Shown one piece after another: positions 1 through 8,923 of a DNA stretch of 64,000 nucleotides; the stretch's first letter is position 1, and each line of letters starts with the position of its first letter. The position numbers were made by a program, and so were the translations under genes. Below the pieces are notes generated by a model that saw only the letters and a list, made by a program, of their open reading frames with translations, was not told the DNA's origin and searched no databases. The stretch comes from Vibrio tarriae (GTDB taxonomy: Bacteria > Pseudomonadota > Gammaproteobacteria > Enterobacterales > Vibrionaceae): NCBI RefSeq assembly GCF_002216685.1, contig NZ_CP022352.1:682001-746000 (forward strand), in the 5' to 3' direction.

Positions 1-76
1 TCACATAGTTTATCTATGCTCATGGGGATGAGCTCACTTGCCGCCTACCTGCAACTCCAAGTAGTTTGGGTATATC
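1..76. repeat. Vibrio intergenic repeat, copy 1 (partial at window edge)
   Basis: Non-coding sequence that resembles a second intergenic stretch at 18862-18936. Shared blocks include TGCCGCCTA and TTTGGGTATAT in the same order and at similar spacing, and a CCTAATTGAA block lies next to each. This looks like one family of imperfect palindromic intergenic repeats that is scattered in Vibrio genomes. The left end is cut by the window. The family assignment is from memory; the similarity of the two copies is visible. Confidence 0.6.
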
Positions 77-141
77 CTCTTCCTAATTGAAGCTGCAGCG
101 TCAAGTCGTTGGGGATATTGGGTTGGCGTCGACGAGGAAGT

Positions 142-170
142 GAGAAAAGAAAAGCGGGCTTGAGCCCGCT
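142..170 (-). terminator. Terminator of the YfcZ/YiiS-like gene
   Basis: AGCGGGCT and AGCCCGCT form a perfect 8-bp stem with a 2-nt loop (153-170). Read on the minus strand it is followed by TTTTCTTTTC. It lies 20 bp past the stop codon of the gene at 190-492. Confidence 0.8.
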
Positions 171-189
171 CGATGTGATGAGGTGACGA

Positions 190-492
190 TTAGCGTGCAA
201 GCGCCCGTGTTTTCAGTTCGAAAATCAGTTTTTCAGCACTCACTTCAAATTTAAAACGAGCGTGCAGTTCTGTCGCGTTATCTGCAATGGGAGCCACTTC
301 ATACTCAACATTCGCACAGACTTGCTTGGCTAAGCTAATGTATTCCGCCAGCTTGCCTTCTAAATGCGCTTTATCCGAACCAAACAGAGAAACTTCTGCG
401 ACATCATCACCTTCGCGAATAATAAAACCGATTTCACCAGCACAACCACAAGCTTCACATACTTCATTTTCAACACAAGTTTGGTTACTCAT
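190..492 (-). CDS. YfcZ/YiiS family (DUF406-like) small protein
   Basis: A 100-residue soluble protein with a cysteine-rich N-terminus (CEACGCAGEIGF near residues 12-23) followed by an alternating strand/helix pattern. I recognise it as the YfcZ/YiiS (DUF406) family, which is small, widespread in gamma-proteobacteria and without an agreed biochemical role. Length is normal for the family. It is a single-gene unit: a terminator follows, and more than 500 bp without a convincing gene lie between its start and the next gene. The start is the only ATG that gives the expected N-terminus MSNQTC. Confidence 0.8.
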   Translation of the reverse strand: MSNQTCVENEVCEACGCAGEIGFIIREGDDVAEVSLFGSDKAHLEGKLAEYISLAKQVCANVEYEVAPIADNATELHARFKFEVSAEKLIFELKTRALAR

Positions 493-942
493 ACCCTAAT
501 CCTCTTACGACTTAATCTGCTTACGAATAATGGGGCCATTCTAGTCCCCTCTCCGTACTTATGCCACAAAAATGGTCTGCGGTTTGAACAACAGAAAGGA
601 GAAGGAAATGCAATGAAATACATATTGAAAGCAAGATTGTGTTACTGAGTAGAGTAGGGACTTCTGTGATCTTCTCCGGTAATTTGGCGTTCCAAGTGTC
701 GGAAAATTGTCAGAATTTCGACCAGTTCATTGTCACACTCAATAGATTGTTGGATTATTTGCTCACCAAAATATGATTTATTGCGGTTATCCAGCCAACA
801 GCGGTTTGTACCAGTGACCTTGTTCAAAAAATCAACAAAGGTTTATACAAATGTAAGAACTCACCGTCTGGCTGTCTAATATTGAATTGGTGAGTCAAAC
901 AGGAAAAGTGAGTTCACTCCATCTTTGTGTTTGCCCTGATCA
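493..942. other. Gene-poor intergenic stretch
   Basis: About 450 bp with no ORF I can support. A minus-strand frame at 642-827 is open but begins with TTG, lacks a clear ribosome binding site and resembles no family I know. No tRNA, hairpin terminator or insertion-sequence end is evident. Confidence 0.5.
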
Positions 943-962
943 TTTTAATGATAATTATCGTG
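943..962. promoter_or_regulatory. Fur-box-like site upstream of the TetR gene
   Basis: The sequence AATGATAATTATCGT (947-961) is nearly palindromic and close to the Fur consensus built from GATAAT units. It lies about 55 bp before the ATG at 1014, where a promoter-blocking site would be expected. Iron control of the regulator fits its position beside the heme uptake genes. The site is seen; binding is inferred. Confidence 0.55.
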
Positions 963-1013
963 CTGCTGACCTTTTAAGCAGACAAAGAATTGACGTTAGA
1001 AAAGAGCCTGACC

Positions 1014-1475
1014 ATGCCTAAGCGTAGTAAAGAAGATACTGAAGTGACGATTCAGACCATTATGGATGCGGTTGTCGACCAGTTGCTTCGACTGGGTTAT
1101 GACAAAATGTCTTACACCACTCTCAGCCAGCAAACTGGGGTATCCCGAACGGGGATCAGCCACCATTTTCCGAAGAAAACCGATTTCGCTTCTGCGTTAG
1201 ACGGACGGATATTTAAGATGTTTATGGAATACCTCGATTTTGAACACGATATTGAGACATTCCGTGACAGTTGGCTCAAAGCCATGGAAAAATCCGAATT
1301 TGTGGCCATTTTACGCCTGCTGTTTCACCACATTGTAACGGCGGAGCGTGCCCATGATTTTGCGCACAAAGGCGTGAATCGCCTGTATAAATTGGCCGAA
1401 GATAAATTCGGACAAGAGAGCCAAAAAGAAGTGGAATGGTTACTCGGTCGCTCATTAGTCAGCATGGTGAACTAA
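1014..1475 (+). CDS. TetR/AcrR family transcriptional regulator
   Basis: A 153-residue protein. Residues about 10-60 form a TetR-type DNA-binding domain with the recognisable helix-turn-helix stretch TLSQQTGVSRTGISHHF and the following KTDFASAL segment. The remainder is a short helical ligand/dimer domain, on the short side for TetR proteins. The frame is open further upstream to a TTG at 990, but the ATG at 1014 gives the normal N-terminus (MPKRSKED). A Fur-box-like site precedes the gene and a strong terminator follows. The target is unknown. The neighbouring heme operon is a candidate only because of proximity. Confidence 0.85.
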   Translation: MPKRSKEDTEVTIQTIMDAVVDQLLRLGYDKMSYTTLSQQTGVSRTGISHHFPKKTDFASALDGRIFKMFMEYLDFEHDIETFRDSWLKAMEKSEFVAILRLLFHHIVTAERAHDFAHKGVNRLYKLAEDKFGQESQKEVEWLLGRSLVSMVN

Positions 1476-1502
1476 GCTTTCACCATCCGTCTGTTAACCA
1501 GT

Positions 1503-1549
1503 AAAAAAGCTCTGTACCTAAACTCAGCGGTTAGGTACAGAGCTTTTTT
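1503..1549. terminator. Bidirectional hairpin terminator after the TetR gene
   Basis: A perfect 19-bp stem (AAAAAAGCTCTGTACCTAA with its complement) around a 9-nt loop, with a T-run on either strand. It can end both the TetR gene and, from the other side, the hut operon. Confidence 0.9.
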
Positions 1550-1684
1550 GTATCAGACTCAGGCAAAAAAAAGCGTTTATGGCACCGCGCCTGCAAATGT
1601 GATTGAGGCATGGCAAGCCGCCATCGACTCAAAATATCAAGCAACGCCATCCTCAGAATAGATAAAACTGACTTGAGATACGCC

Positions 1685-2464
1685 TCAAACTGGGTAAACC
1701 ATAGGGAAATCGCGGGTTGGATGGGCGGCAACCAGCGCTTGATAGCCATAAACCTGCTCAATTCTTTCTGCGGTCAGCGCCTGCCAAGGCGCCGCATCAC
1801 ACACAATTTTGCCTTGATGAAGCAGGATCAGGCGATCTGAATATTGTGCGGCAAGGTTTAAATCATGCAACACAACGACGACGGCGCATTGTTCTTCATC
1901 GGCTAACTGACGTGCGAGTTGTAGCGTGTTGTGTTGATGAGCAAGATCGAGCGCTGATGTCGGCTCATCCAGCATCAAAATACGCTGTTGACCGGCTTGG
2001 TGCAGTTGAGTGAGTACTCGCGCGAGATGCAATCGCTGCTTTTCACCACCAGAAAGAGAAGGGTAAAGACTGGCTGCGAGGTGTAACACATCGGTTTGCT
2101 GCATGTAATGACGGGCGACGCGCTCTACTTCTTTGCGCGGTAGATTGAGTGGGATAGCCCCAAGTTCAACCACTTCTTGCGCGGTAAAAGGAAAAGTTAG
2201 CGAGCTCTGTTGGGGTAAAATGCCCAAATGGTTAGCCAACTTTTCTGCTGGCCACTGCGACGCAGGAACACCAAAATAATCGAGTTTGCCAACTCCATCC
2301 ATTTCACCGCAGAGCAGCTTCAGTAAGGTACTTTTCCCAGCTCCGTTAGGGCCAAGTAAAGCCGCGACTTCGCCACAGCGCAAGGTGAGATCCACATGAT
2401 CGAGCACTTGGCGAGAACCATAGGTGACACAAAGATCCCGGCCTTGAATTGCAATAGTCTGCAT
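1685..2464 (-). CDS. hutD: Heme ABC transporter ATP-binding protein HutD
   Basis: A 259-residue ABC ATPase that powers heme import across the inner membrane. The Walker A motif GPNGAGKS lies near residue 40, the signature LSGGEKQR near 140 and Walker B LMLDEP near 165, followed by the H-loop VLHDLN. It is the last gene of the minus-strand set tonB1-exbB1-exbD1-hutB-hutC-hutD and its start overlaps the end of hutC by one base. Gene order and domain type match the heme importer of V. cholerae. Siderophore or B12 importers have similar ATPases, so the specificity comes from context. Confidence 0.92.
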   Translation of the reverse strand: MQTIAIQGRDLCVTYGSRQVLDHVDLTLRCGEVAALLGPNGAGKSTLLKLLCGEMDGVGKLDYFGVPASQWPAEKLANHLGILPQQSSLTFPFTAQEVVELGAIPLNLPRKEVERVARHYMQQTDVLHLAASLYPSLSGGEKQRLHLARVLTQLHQAGQQRILMLDEPTSALDLAHQHNTLQLARQLADEEQCAVVVVLHDLNLAAQYSDRLILLHQGKIVCDAAPWQALTAERIEQVYGYQALVAAHPTRDFPMVYPV

Positions 2465-3495
2465 CAGAATATTCGACCTTTTTGTTGGAAGAGGAGATAC
2501 AAGAAGAAGGGTGCCCCGACCAGTGCGGTGACAATGCCAATAGGTAATTCTGCAGGCGCAACCGCTACCCGAGCGACCATATCGGCAAGGGTGAGCATCA
2601 ATGCGCCAAGTAAGGTGGAAACTGGCACTAGGTTACGATGATCGGGCCCCACTAACATGCGGCCAATATGGGGCACCACAAGCCCCACAAAACCGATCAT
2701 ACCGGCGGCACTTACGGCAACCCCAACGCCTACCGCCGAAAGCAGAATCATCTCTCTTTTGAGCTTTTGTACTGGAACACCGAGATGACGCGCTTCTGCC
2801 TCCCCAAGCAATAAGGCATTGAGCGCCATCGAACGCCAATGGAAATAGGCAAATAGCACGATTAAAGTGACACTGCACAGCACAATGCTCGAGGTCGTCG
2901 CGCCTGCCACTGAACCCATGGACCATAGGGTTAAGTCGCGCAGCATTTGATCGCTCGCTAGATAATTAAGATAACCAATACCTGCCCCTGCAAGGGCCGA
3001 AATGGCCACCCCAGCCAGCAGCATGATAGTCACCGATGTACCAAATTTAGAAGTGCCGAGACGATAAACCAATACGGTGGTCAGCGCGCCACCGATAAAA
3101 GCCGCGATAGGCAGCAGCAAGCTATTCACCCAAGGTAGTCTTGAAACCACATCGCTGAATAACACGATGGCGAGGGCCGCACCAAGAGAGGCGCCAGAGG
3201 AAACACCTATGATCCCCGGCTCGGCTAACGGGTTACGAAATAGCCCCTGCATGGCGGTGCCGCACAGCGCGAGAATTGCCCCAATCAACAAACAGAGGAT
3301 GGTGCGCGGTAAGCGAATGTCGTGGATCACCAGATGGATGGCGTTCGTGAGTTGCTCGGAACGAAAAAGCAGGCTTTGAATACTGTCGGAGATGGTGATG
3401 TTCATCGGTCCGACAGTGATCGAATACAGCCCTGCAAAGAAGACCGCCAGAGTCAGGAAGCTGACTGTCACGGCAAAAGGAAATCGTCTTAACAC
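2464..3495 (-). CDS. hutC: Heme ABC transporter permease HutC
   Basis: A 343-residue FecCD-family permease with about ten hydrophobic membrane segments. Family blocks visible include NPLAEPGIIGVSSGA near residue 95 and GFVGLVVPHIGR near residue 265. It forms the membrane channel for heme together with the ATPase HutD, and receives heme from the periplasmic protein HutB. The gene lies 11 bp after hutB and touches hutD, so the three are translated together. Specificity for heme rather than a siderophore is inferred from the operon. Confidence 0.92.
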   Translation of the reverse strand: MLRRFPFAVTVSFLTLAVFFAGLYSITVGPMNITISDSIQSLLFRSEQLTNAIHLVIHDIRLPRTILCLLIGAILALCGTAMQGLFRNPLAEPGIIGVSSGASLGAALAIVLFSDVVSRLPWVNSLLLPIAAFIGGALTTVLVYRLGTSKFGTSVTIMLLAGVAISALAGAGIGYLNYLASDQMLRDLTLWSMGSVAGATTSSIVLCSVTLIVLFAYFHWRSMALNALLLGEAEARHLGVPVQKLKREMILLSAVGVGVAVSAAGMIGFVGLVVPHIGRMLVGPDHRNLVPVSTLLGALMLTLADMVARVAVAPAELPIGIVTALVGAPFFLYLLFQQKGRIF

Positions 3496-3506
3496 AGGGA
3501 GTGGCC

Positions 3507-4340
3507 TCAGGGGTACAGCAGAGCTTGAATACGCTGCGCTTCTTGCAGACTTTTCAGACCTAAGCCGCCGACTAAGGCGTGGCCATCAATCGCGACAATA
3601 TTCTTGTTTTGTCCTGCTGGTGTTGCCGCGAGCATGGGCACGGCATTCAACACGGCATCGGCACCGCCCAGTTTTTCTAGGCTGCGACCACTGACCAGCA
3701 CCATGTCAGGTTGCATCTCTATCATGGATTCCATGGACAGCGGTTTATACGAAGCAATCGAGGGAGAGGCTGGGTTTTGAGCACCGATTAAACCAATAAT
3801 GGTATCGGGGACGGTATCGCTACCCGCCACGTTGGTCGCACGGCCCTCATGCAGTAATAAAAACAGCACTTTCTTGGGTTTTTCAGGCTGTTTGGCCTGC
3901 AATGCGTTGATCTGCTCTTGAACGCTCTGTTTCAGCTTTTGAGCATGCTGCTTGGTATTGGTGAGCTGAGCAATCTGGTCAATGCGCGTTAACAGACCTT
4001 GAGGTGTGGACTCGCTGTTGATCACATGGACTTGAATACCTGAGCTGCGCAGTTGTTGTAACGCGGTATCGGGTCCCATTTCATCTGAGCCAATCAGTTG
4101 GGTTGGCTCTAGGGCTAACAACCCTTCAGCCGCCAAACGGCGGTGATAGCCTACGGTCGGCAAATTGAGTGAATTCGGCACTTCGCTTGTGACATCGACT
4201 GCCACCAATTGCTGCTCAGCACCCAGTGCCAGAATCAGTTCGGTCACCGCACTACCAGCACTGACGATCCGTTCTTGAGCGAAGCTGATGCCTGAGGTGC
4301 AGCAGGCCAGCAATAAAGCCAATGATTGAGTGATTTTCAT
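3507..4340 (-). CDS. hutB: Periplasmic heme-binding protein HutB
   Basis: A 277-residue periplasmic substrate-binding protein of the BtuF/HmuT type. A signal peptide covers about residues 1-21 (hydrophobic core, cleavage after FA). The N-lobe begins RIVSAGSAVTELILALGA and contains VGYHRRL, a typical place for the heme-ligating residues of this family. It passes heme from the outer-membrane receptors to HutC. It sits directly after exbD1 with about 10 bp between the genes. Normal length and no defects seen. Confidence 0.92.
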   Translation of the reverse strand: MKITQSLALLLACCTSGISFAQERIVSAGSAVTELILALGAEQQLVAVDVTSEVPNSLNLPTVGYHRRLAAEGLLALEPTQLIGSDEMGPDTALQQLRSSGIQVHVINSESTPQGLLTRIDQIAQLTNTKQHAQKLKQSVQEQINALQAKQPEKPKKVLFLLLHEGRATNVAGSDTVPDTIIGLIGAQNPASPSIASYKPLSMESMIEMQPDMVLVSGRSLEKLGGADAVLNAVPMLAATPAGQNKNIVAIDGHALVGGLGLKSLQEAQRIQALLYP

Positions 4341-4350
4341 CTTGTATCCA

Positions 4351-4767
4351 TTAAGAGTGAGAAGGTTCAGTTAATAACTGGGTGGCTTGAATGCCGTTTT
4401 CTTGTAAAAAGCTCAACAGTTTGACCAATTGTTGAACCTCAGCCCCTTGATCGGCGGCGATCACCACCGGGCGCTTGTCCACTTGTACAGACTCTAAAAG
4501 CGCCAACGAGAAGTTATGCCAATCGAGGTAGGGCTTACCATCAATCGCCCAATAAGGTTCGGTGGCTAAGATATTGACGGTGATAGATTCTTTATTCACT
4601 TCATTCACTACGGGGGAATCGGTCGTGGGCAGAGCCACTTCCAACGATTCCAAACGCACCGATGCGGTGAGCAGCAAAAACACCATCACGATAAAGATGA
4701 TATCAAGTAGCGGAGTGAGATCTGGAGTCAGGCCGAAGTCGTTGTGTTTGGCTGAGGACTTGATCAT
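4351..4767 (-). CDS. exbD1: TonB energy-transducing protein ExbD1
   Basis: A 138-residue inner-membrane protein with one N-terminal membrane segment (about residues 22-42) carrying the conserved Asp in LTPLLDIIF, then a periplasmic domain. With ExbB1 it uses proton motive force to energise TonB1. A longer reading of the frame exists, but the ATG at 4767 gives the expected start (MIKSSAKHNDFGLTPDLT) and overlaps the exbB1 stop in an ATGA arrangement, which supports translational coupling. Confidence 0.92.
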   Translation of the reverse strand: MIKSSAKHNDFGLTPDLTPLLDIIFIVMVFLLLTASVRLESLEVALPTTDSPVVNEVNKESITVNILATEPYWAIDGKPYLDWHNFSLALLESVQVDKRPVVIAADQGAEVQQLVKLLSFLQENGIQATQLLTEPSHS

Positions 4768-5450
4768 AGGTTTTCCGTTGTGGCCTCTTGCGGTGTCACG
4801 ACTGTCAGTGAAGCGTCGGCGTGCAGCATCATGCCTTCTAGCCACAGGTTAACGTAGTTCAGTGTATGTTCCAGTTTGGCCATGGTGCGATCCGCCCACA
4901 GATTGAGCAGTTGGGCACCCGCAACAGCCGGAACCGCAATCAGCAGACCTGCTGCCGTGGTGTACATTGCAACTCCTAAGCCATCGGCTAACACATTCGG
5001 AGTAATGCTTCCGGTCGTGGCGGCAACCCCTTTAAACATTTCAATTAGGCCAAGTACGGTACCTAATAGACCGAGTAAAGGGCTGATCACGCCAATCAAA
5101 GTCAGGAGACGCAACCCTGAGTTAAACTGGTGACGCTGCTCCTGTAGCCAAATGCCCGCCGCATCTTCACGCAGAGATTTATCAAACTGGTGATGGGCCA
5201 AAAGCATCGCCACTCCGCGATACAGCACCGGACGCTTACTCGCGAAATGCTCTGTAAGTTCAGCCAGTTGCTTTGAGTTTTTTGGGGAGGTAGCTTGCAA
5301 AGCGTGACGAATCGCTCCTTTGCCTACGGTTAAACTGAGCAGCACTTGAAATAGGCGCTCCGCGAGCAGCATTACCGTTAATGCTGAGCAAATGAAAAGT
5401 GGCCAAGCCATCAGGCCTAGCTGTTGTTGGAGTTGTTGTAACGATTCCAT
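4764..5450 (-). CDS. exbB1: TonB energy-transducing protein ExbB1
   Basis: A 228-residue MotA/TolQ/ExbB proton-channel protein with three membrane segments: one near residues 15-35 and a pair in the C-terminal half around LLTLIGVISPLLGLLGTVLG and GLLIAVPAVAG, the usual conserved blocks. It forms the channel complex with ExbD1. It overlaps tonB1 by one base and exbD1 by four, so the three genes form a tight unit that powers heme and siderophore receptors. Confidence 0.93.
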   Translation of the reverse strand: MESLQQLQQQLGLMAWPLFICSALTVMLLAERLFQVLLSLTVGKGAIRHALQATSPKNSKQLAELTEHFASKRPVLYRGVAMLLAHHQFDKSLREDAAGIWLQEQRHQFNSGLRLLTLIGVISPLLGLLGTVLGLIEMFKGVAATTGSITPNVLADGLGVAMYTTAAGLLIAVPAVAGAQLLNLWADRTMAKLEHTLNYVNLWLEGMMLHADASLTVVTPQEATTENL

Positions 5451-6169
5451 TAGCCTTCCAATTTAAAACGAATAGGGATATGAATTCGGTGAGCTACGGG
5501 CACACCGTCAAGAATATGTGGAGAAAATTTCCACTGTTTAATGGCTTCGAGCGCCGATTGATCTAGGGCTTCTGTGCCGGATGAAGAGAGCAACTGCTGC
5601 TTGATTTGATTACCTTGCGCATCCAGCCAAATTTCATACATCACTGTGCCTTCGATCCCGCGCTTACGAGCAATACGTGGATAACGTGGTTGAACTTGCG
5701 CGCTCACTAAAGCGGGTTTATCCACCAAAATAGGTTGACTTGTGATGCCTTGGCTAGCCGCCGTGGGCTGGCTCGGTTGCTGGTTAGGCGTTGGCGCAGG
5801 CTTTTGTGCCGTTTCAGCGGTACGCTCTACCTTCTCCGGTTGCGGCTTCTCTACCGATTTGGATGGGACTTGCTCTGCCGGTACGGGTTTTTTCACGGTT
5901 TGAGGTTTAGGTTTGTGCGGCTCCACCTTCGGCTTAGCTGGCGGAGTTTTTACGGCTTCTTGTACCGGTGTCGGCTTTACTGGTTCCGGTTTGGCTTGCT
6001 CTGGTTGAGCCGGTGCTGCTTTGGGCATCGAAACCATATTAATCGAAACCGATTGGGTTGGGTTTCCAGCAGGCATCGCAAATACCTGAGCTTCATCTGT
6101 CGTGATAAGCAAGAGTGCGTGAAAAGCTAGGGAAAGCCCTCCAGCAATGACATATCTGTTCAGATTCAC
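5450..6169 (-). CDS. tonB1: TonB1 periplasm-spanning energy transducer
   Basis: A 239-residue protein with an N-terminal membrane anchor (YVIAGGLSLAFHALLL), a long Pro/Lys/Glu-rich spacer (about residues 45-150) that crosses the periplasm, and a C-terminal TonB domain beginning near PRYPRIARKRGIEGTV and ending in HIPIRFKLEG. The open frame extends to 6373, but the upstream residues look non-coding. The GTG at 6169 has a good ribosome binding site (GAGAAGG) and gives the expected VNLNRY start. First gene of the minus-strand heme transport operon. Confidence 0.9.
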   Translation of the reverse strand: MNLNRYVIAGGLSLAFHALLLITTDEAQVFAMPAGNPTQSVSINMVSMPKAAPAQPEQAKPEPVKPTPVQEAVKTPPAKPKVEPHKPKPQTVKKPVPAEQVPSKSVEKPQPEKVERTAETAQKPAPTPNQQPSQPTAASQGITSQPILVDKPALVSAQVQPRYPRIARKRGIEGTVMYEIWLDAQGNQIKQQLLSSSGTEALDQSALEAIKQWKFSPHILDGVPVAHRIHIPIRFKLEG

Positions 6170-6334
6170 GTCCTTCTCCCTCGCGATGATCAGCGATATT
6201 TCCCCCCTTCTCTCTGAAAACTTAGCAAGAGGTAAGCTGATCAAACTGGTCATTTCAATTAATGCAGCTAATTGAGTATGGATGGTCCCATGCTCAATTA
6301 GCCTCAGTGGGCAAATATTATTGCTCAGCATACT

Positions 6335-6370
6335 AATAATATCAATTATCAATTGCATTATCATTAGCGT
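6335..6370. promoter_or_regulatory. Divergent iron-regulated control region (Fur-box-like) between tonB1 and hutW
   Basis: An AT-rich stretch with overlapping GATAAT-like hexamers on both strands (ATTATCAATTGCATTATCATT). It lies between the divergent tonB1 and hutW genes, as expected for a shared Fur operator. Iron repression of these genes is established for V. cholerae; the exact binding site here is inferred from base pattern. Confidence 0.6.
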
Positions 6371-6445
6371 CAATTTATGATTTTGCCTGAATGAGATGAA
6401 TAAAAGCGCAACCCTTGTCGTATAGGGATTGACTGAGAAAGAAGT

Positions 6446-7807
6446 ATGTTGATTTTAGATAATTTTGATGAATCTGTTTTGGGGGCGAACACATCAGATC
6501 CGTTGCGTTTTGCTTTCCAAAATAAACATTCAGCCCATGCAAGCGGTATTGCGATGCCTGTACCTAGCCATGAACAGGCAAAAGTTTGGCAACAGCTCAC
6601 CCAACAAACCAGTCAGCGTCAACAAGTTCGGTGCCTCTACATCCATATTCCTTTTTGTCGCGTGCGATGTACCTTCTGTAATTTTTTCCAAAACGCGGCG
6701 AGCCGCCAGTTGGTGGATGCTTACTTCGCAGCGTTACTTGAAGAGATTAAACAAAAAGCCGCACTACCTTGGACACAAACCGGTGTCTTTCATGCGGTGT
6801 ATATCGGCGGGGGAACACCGACCGAACTTTCTCCCGAACAGATCCGGCAATTAGGCACCGCAATCCGTGATTCGTTTCCGTTAACCCCAGATTGTGAAAT
6901 CACCTTAGAAGGGCGTATTCATCGCTTCAGTGACGAGATGTTTGAACATGCTCTGGAAGGCGGCTTTAACCGATTCTCTTTTGGTGTGCAGAGTTTTAAT
7001 ACTCAAGTTCGACGCCGCGCCAAACGACTGGATGATCGTGAAGTGGTGATGGAGCGTATCGCTTCGTTGGCTGCGACCCAACAAGCGCCGATTGTGATTG
7101 ATTTACTCTACGGCTTGCCTTACCAAACGCCGCAAGTGTTTGAACAAGATCTGCAAGACTTTATGCAGACGGGCGCGCAAGGAATCGATCTGTATCAGCT
7201 TATGGTCGGGGGGACCGCGCCCATGCTCAACTTAGTTGAAAAGGGTAAATTGCCACCGCCAGCGAGTACACCCGACAAGGCTACCTTGTACCAAATCGGG
7301 GTGGAATTTATGGCGAAGCATCATCTGCGTCCATTGAGCGTAAACCACTGGACTCGCGACAACCGCGAGCGCAGCCTATACAACAGTTTGGCCAAAACCT
7401 ATGCCGAAGTGCTACCGATTGGTTGTGGTGCGGGTGGGAATATAGGCGGTTATTCACTGATGCAACATCGCCAACTCGATGCTTACCTGGAAGCGATGAA
7501 AAATGGTCAACCGCTTGTCGCTATGATGGCTCGCCAACACGAATATGAACCACTGTTTGCCGCATTGAAAGCAGGCTTTGATTCAGGCGTCATCGCCAAA
7601 CAGCGCTTACCAACATTTTATCATCACCAAGCATTTGACTGGTTAATGCCACTCTTTTTGCGTTGGCAGGAGCTCGGTCTGGTGGAGATTGAGCAAGAAT
7701 ATTTAACCCTGACAACCGCTGGGCGGTTTTGGTCTGTGAGCCTAGCGCAGGCCTGTATTCAAGTACTCATTCACTCGTATAAATATCAACAGCAGCGTAT
7801 CGCATAA
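6446..7807 (+). CDS. hutW: Radical SAM heme utilisation protein HutW
   Basis: A 453-residue radical-SAM protein related to HemN and ChuW. The iron-sulfur cluster cysteines are C71, C75 and C78 in HIPFCRVRCTFCNF, followed by the SAM-binding block YIGGGTPTEL near residue 115. ChuW-type enzymes open heme anaerobically; HutW is the family member in the V. cholerae hutWXZ operon. It is first in the plus-strand set and is followed closely by hutX. The start is an ATG about 75 bp after the divergent operator region. Heme degradation activity is inferred from the family. Confidence 0.92.
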   Translation: MLILDNFDESVLGANTSDPLRFAFQNKHSAHASGIAMPVPSHEQAKVWQQLTQQTSQRQQVRCLYIHIPFCRVRCTFCNFFQNAASRQLVDAYFAALLEEIKQKAALPWTQTGVFHAVYIGGGTPTELSPEQIRQLGTAIRDSFPLTPDCEITLEGRIHRFSDEMFEHALEGGFNRFSFGVQSFNTQVRRRAKRLDDREVVMERIASLAATQQAPIVIDLLYGLPYQTPQVFEQDLQDFMQTGAQGIDLYQLMVGGTAPMLNLVEKGKLPPPASTPDKATLYQIGVEFMAKHHLRPLSVNHWTRDNRERSLYNSLAKTYAEVLPIGCGAGGNIGGYSLMQHRQLDAYLEAMKNGQPLVAMMARQHEYEPLFAALKAGFDSGVIAKQRLPTFYHHQAFDWLMPLFLRWQELGLVEIEQEYLTLTTAGRFWSVSLAQACIQVLIHSYKYQQQRIA

Positions 7808-7830
7808 GCATAACTAGACTGGAAAAAACA

Positions 7831-8334
7831 ATGGAATCATTACAACAGCAAGTCGCTCAACTGCTTGAGCAGCAACCCACGTTATTACCTGCCGCGATGG
7901 CCGAGCAACTCAATGTTACCGAGTTTGACGTCGTTAATGCACTTCCTGAAGAGATGGTCGCTGTGGTGGATGGCTCTCATGCGCAAGCGATTTTAGAAAG
8001 CCTACCGGAGTGGGGACCTGTGACCACGATTATGACTATCGCGGGCTCCATCTTTGAAGTGAAAGCGCCTTTTCCAAAAGGTAAAGTCGCGCGCGGTTAC
8101 TACAATTTAATGGGACGTGATGGCGAACTGCATGGCCATTTGAAACTCGAAAACATCAGCCATGTTGCCTTAGTGAGTAAGCCATTCATGGGACGTGAGA
8201 GCCATTACTTTGGTTTCTTTACCGCTCAAGGTGAAAACGCCTTTAAAATTTATCTGGGACGAGATGACAAGCGCGAATTAATTCCAGAACAAGTTGCACG
8301 CTTTAAAGCAATGCAACAACAACACAAACAATAA
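7831..8334 (+). CDS. hutX: Intracellular heme chaperone HutX
   Basis: A 167-residue cytosolic protein of the HutX/ChuX family. Members bind heme and hand it to the heme-degrading partner HutZ. The central block (FPKGKVARGYYNLMGRDGELHGHL) and the YFGFFTAQGENAFKIYLGRD block are typical. It lies between hutW and hutZ with short gaps of about 25 bp, so co-transcription is likely. Length is normal. Confidence 0.9.
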   Translation: MESLQQQVAQLLEQQPTLLPAAMAEQLNVTEFDVVNALPEEMVAVVDGSHAQAILESLPEWGPVTTIMTIAGSIFEVKAPFPKGKVARGYYNLMGRDGELHGHLKLENISHVALVSKPFMGRESHYFGFFTAQGENAFKIYLGRDDKRELIPEQVARFKAMQQQHKQ

Positions 8335-8357
8335 TAAACCATCGTGAGGAGAAAGAG

Positions 8358-8888
8358 ATGGATCAGCAAGTTAAGCAAGAGCGTTTGCAGGGACGTTTAG
8401 GGCCAGAAATCAAAGAGTTCCGTCAAGAGCGTAAAACACTGCAACTGGCCACTGTCGATGCGCAAGGCCGCCCGAACGTTAGCTATGCGCCTTTCGTGCA
8501 AAATCAAGAAGGCTACTTTGTGTTGATTTCGCACATCGCCCGTCATGCACGTAACCTTGAAGTGAATCCGCAAGTTTCGATCATGATGATTGAAGACGAA
8601 TCAGAAGCGAAACAGCTTTTTGCCCGCAAACGTCTGACGTTTGATGCCGTTGCCAGCATCGTTGAACGTGAAAGCGAGTTATGGTGCCAAGTAATTGCAC
8701 AGATGGGTGAGCGTTTTGGCGAAATCATTGATGGTTTAAGCCAGCTACAAGACTTTATGTTATTCCGCTTACAACCAGAGCAAGGCTTGTTCGTGAAGGG
8801 TTTTGGCCAAGCCTATCAAGTCTCTGGTGATGATTTGGTTGATTTTGTTCACTTGGAAGAAGGCCACCGTAAGATTTCCAATGGTTAG
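8358..8888 (+). CDS. hutZ: Heme-degrading protein HutZ
   Basis: A 176-residue split-barrel (FMN-binding-like) protein. His170 in LEEGHRK and Asp132 in LQDFML fall exactly where the heme ligand and its hydrogen-bonding partner are known in V. cholerae HutZ, which supports a working enzyme that cleaves heme in the cytoplasm. It has a strong ribosome binding site (GAGGAGA). It is last in hutWXZ and is followed by a hairpin terminator. Confidence 0.94.
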   Translation: MDQQVKQERLQGRLGPEIKEFRQERKTLQLATVDAQGRPNVSYAPFVQNQEGYFVLISHIARHARNLEVNPQVSIMMIEDESEAKQLFARKRLTFDAVASIVERESELWCQVIAQMGERFGEIIDGLSQLQDFMLFRLQPEQGLFVKGFGQAYQVSGDDLVDFVHLEEGHRKISNG

Positions 8889-8923
8889 TCGTCAGTCTTG
8901 AGAACGATAAATCTAATACACTT

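Noticed and set aside
642..827. Minus-strand 61-residue ORF between the YfcZ-like and TetR genes
   Set aside because: Starts with TTG, has no clear ribosome binding site and no family resemblance. Likely chance.
5735..6130. Plus-strand 131-residue ORF opposite tonB1
   Set aside because: Arg/Leu-rich shadow of the Pro/Lys-rich TonB spacer; no independent support.
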